From: Muricea muricata
Taxonomy: Eukaryota; Cnidaria; Anthozoa; Malacalcyonacea; Plexauridae
NCBI GenBank assembly: GCA_963855995.1
Contig: OY979720.1
Location: 4,528,501-4,592,500, forward strand
Length of the DNA stretch: 64,000 bases
Reading direction: 5' to 3'
Each line of letters opens with the position of its first letter. Position 1 is the first letter of the stretch. Positions 62,006-64,000 of the stretch are shown here, in pieces. The translations under genes and the position numbers were made by a program. The notes beneath the pieces are model-generated. The model ran no database searches. It saw only the letters and a list, made by a program, of their open reading frames with translations, and had not been told where the DNA came from.

Positions 62006-63130
62006 ATGTTTAAACTTCAAGATGTTCTATGTCTGTTTATTGTCTTTTTTCAATGTGTTTCTCTCGCGAGAAGCGTACCATGTAGAGGATCAGCGTCCTA
62101 TAAGCTGCAATTTCAAGCGGAATGGGGAAATTCATCTGGTATACAACGGCCAAATGGGGCTCAATTTTCAGGCCTAATCGGCTGCAGTCACAATAAATGC
62201 TACCGAATGTGGAGACCGGGCTCAAAAGCATCGCTTGGGGTGAAAAATGTTGCTGAGAAAGGTTCGTGTTTCAATGTCAGTGTGTATTAAATATAAACTG
62301 ACTTAAGTTTGTTATTACGATTTGGTTCTATATTGTTAGTTTATAGACATGCATCAGTAAAGTTTAAGAATTTTCATATCATTTATGCAATTTGATAGAT
62401 AACAATTAATTTGACAGATGTAACAATTAGCTTTTGCTGGCCTTGAAAAGCAAATGATTGACATGCAGGAGCGTACATACACACATTTTGGAAGCTGCTT
62501 TCTTTGATGAATTAAAAGTAATGGTGTTATTCTTTGCTAGGGGATGACACAGAACTTTACAAAGTGATCCAGAAACACTTTGACACATGGAAAACTGTGT
62601 TGGAAAGACTCCAATCAAAGAATAACACCATTGGTCCTGAAGATCACATTGCACTGCCAGAAACTATTGATAATGATAAACATAAGGGTGGCTTCAGGGT
62701 AGACAGTTCCCATCCACTGGTATCCATCATTGCTAGAATAATACCCTCTCCAGATTGGTTTATTGGTGTGCATGATGTCAGTTTGTGTAATAACTCAGGG
62801 TATTGGATTGACGAGAAAGTTATTCCTCTCTTTCCCTATGATGCTGGCACTGCTCAAAAGTCTGCGGACAATGATTCTAATGTTGTACCGACAAGCCCAC
62901 CTAAGAACATTGATCGAGCACAAGAAGTCATCAGTGATCCTCTTAGAGGAATAGGTTATATGAGATTTTATTTGCTTGCAAAATTTGACTCTGGTTCACC
63001 TGTTGTGGCCATTGATGAAGAGAATTGCCCTAATCTGGCCTCAGTAAGAGAAGTCTCTTTGTTAATGTGGTTTGTCGCAATTGCAACAATAGATCTTATT
63101 TTTAGCAATATGCAATTTGGGACATTGTAA
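62006..63130 (+). CDS. Divergent single-domain Spondin_N surface protein 5
   Basis: Coding exons 62006-62261 and 62541-63130 (phase 1) give 846 bp, about 281 aa. The signal peptide ends near VSLARS. The front half runs VPCRGSASYKLQFQAEW to AEKG with a GCSHNKCYRMW block. The back half has IPSPDWFIGVHDVSLC and FPYDAGT, but the usual TDDG after PYDAGT is replaced by AQKSADND. The C-terminal ~25 residues are hydrophobic (LLMWFVAIATIDLIF). It is the most diverged member and the only single-domain copy on the plus strand. The intron position is the same as in the others. Confidence 0.87.
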
Positions 63131-64000
63131 CTGCCACTAAGAGACATGTGAGATTTTTAAAACTAATCATTTTACATAGTTCACTTTGATATTTATTCCA
63201 TTAAATAGTAGCATTCAGGCATTCATTTCCATGACTGTGTTTTAAATGATCTGTTATAGAAATAGATTGAAATTAGACTCAGGCACATAAATGTTTAACA
63301 TCAATACATGACTGTATATAGATAATCTATATGTATATGTTATGATTGTTGAAACAGTGAAAAAATCCTGCTAAAAATCCTGTCTCGCTCAAATAGTATC
63401 AGACGAGTTTTCATATTACCCTGGCTAATTACTGGCATATAGGTACACTGCACTAAAAGGCACATGTGCTTATATCAGAATATAAACACATGCACCTTTA
63501 AACCATCAATAAATGTAAGTTAGAAAGACATGAACAAATAGACAATTCCCATGATAGACTAAATTTTGATCCAGGCAATATGGACAAAATCTGTCACAAC
63601 TATTACAGTCAAAATACATGAACCTTCCCACTTCCGGTTCTGTAACTTGTTGTTAATTACTGTAATTTGTTCTGTTTTCTGATATGCGAGGGTGATAAAA
63701 TTAAAACTTTGCTTCTGCTATGCTCTAAATTCAATGAAGAACGGATCCTTTGCAACCAGTTAATATTTAAAAGAAATAAAACCTAAATATATTGTGATAT
63801 TTCCTTTAAATTTGGTAATTGCTACAGAAATTGGAACAAATTACAGTGATTCACAACAAGTTACAGAACCGAAAGTGGGAAGGTTCATGTATTTTGACTG
63901 TAAAAAATTAGTAAATACGGAAAATATAGCCCTAAGAAGTTTGCGAATTTTGTGTATATACTTGTATTACGCACGGCAAAGCCTACCACATTTGAGACAA
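63131..64000. other. 3' flank of Spondin_N gene 5
   Basis: No gene recognised. An AATAAA near 63508 could be the polyadenylation signal. A MITE occupies 63606-63900. Confidence 0.5.
63606..63900. mobile_element. 295-bp mariner-type MITE
   Basis: The ends CAGTCAAAATACATGAACC and its complement are inverted over about 65-70 bp with few mismatches. TA dinucleotides flank both ends (63604-63605 and 63901-63902). The interior is AT-rich without coding capacity. The TA duplication and CAGT start fit Tc1/mariner-derived elements. Confidence 0.88.

Overview
The window is eukaryotic, AT-rich and intron-bearing. It has split genes with GT-AG introns, many short foldback and MITE-like elements, microsatellites and genes nested in introns. 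It carries clear animal orthologues (RRP12 and CLINT1/epsinR) and a locally expanded family of secreted Spondin_N proteins. Gene style and repeat type suggest a cnidarian or similar early-branching invertebrate. This is an inference; no marker in the window fixes the species. I see no bacterial, viral or organellar segment and no intact transposase or reverse transcriptase.

Layout. 1-2646: repeat-rich flank with perfect and near-perfect foldbacks. 2647-10923 (+): an eight-exon gene for about 1505 aa with a signal peptide, seven tandem Spondin_N domains and a hydrophobic C-terminal tail. Its six middle exons are each exactly 618 bp, and three copies with their introns form an 851-bp tandem repeat. 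Intron 1 holds about 390 bp of pure CTCAC pentamer. 12607-37896 (+): RRP12, reconstructed as 38 coding exons in one open frame (about 1246 aa). Three unrelated genes sit in its introns: a polytopic membrane protein (14383-17078, -), an acidic coiled-coil/repeat protein with a Cys-rich basic tail (21945-26434, +) and a promethin/LDAF1-like hairpin protein (35148-35711, -). 39177-44170 (+): CLINT1 (epsinR), eight exons. 46833-60926: four two-exon single-domain Spondin_N genes, all on the minus strand, with exon fragments and duplicated spacers between them. 62006-63130 (+): a fifth, divergent single-domain Spondin_N gene. The window ends with a TA-flanked MITE.

How it fits together. All six Spondin_N genes share one intron position (phase 1, after a conserved AE-x-G), an N-terminal signal peptide and a short hydrophobic C-terminus typical of a GPI-anchor signal. 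I infer one family of cell-surface proteins that grows by whole-gene duplication on the right and by in-gene exon duplication on the left. The housekeeping pair RRP12 and CLINT1 lies between the two parts of the family. All exon coordinates are coding-only and come from reading splice sites and frame by eye; the divisible-by-three sums support the models, but transcript data were not available.
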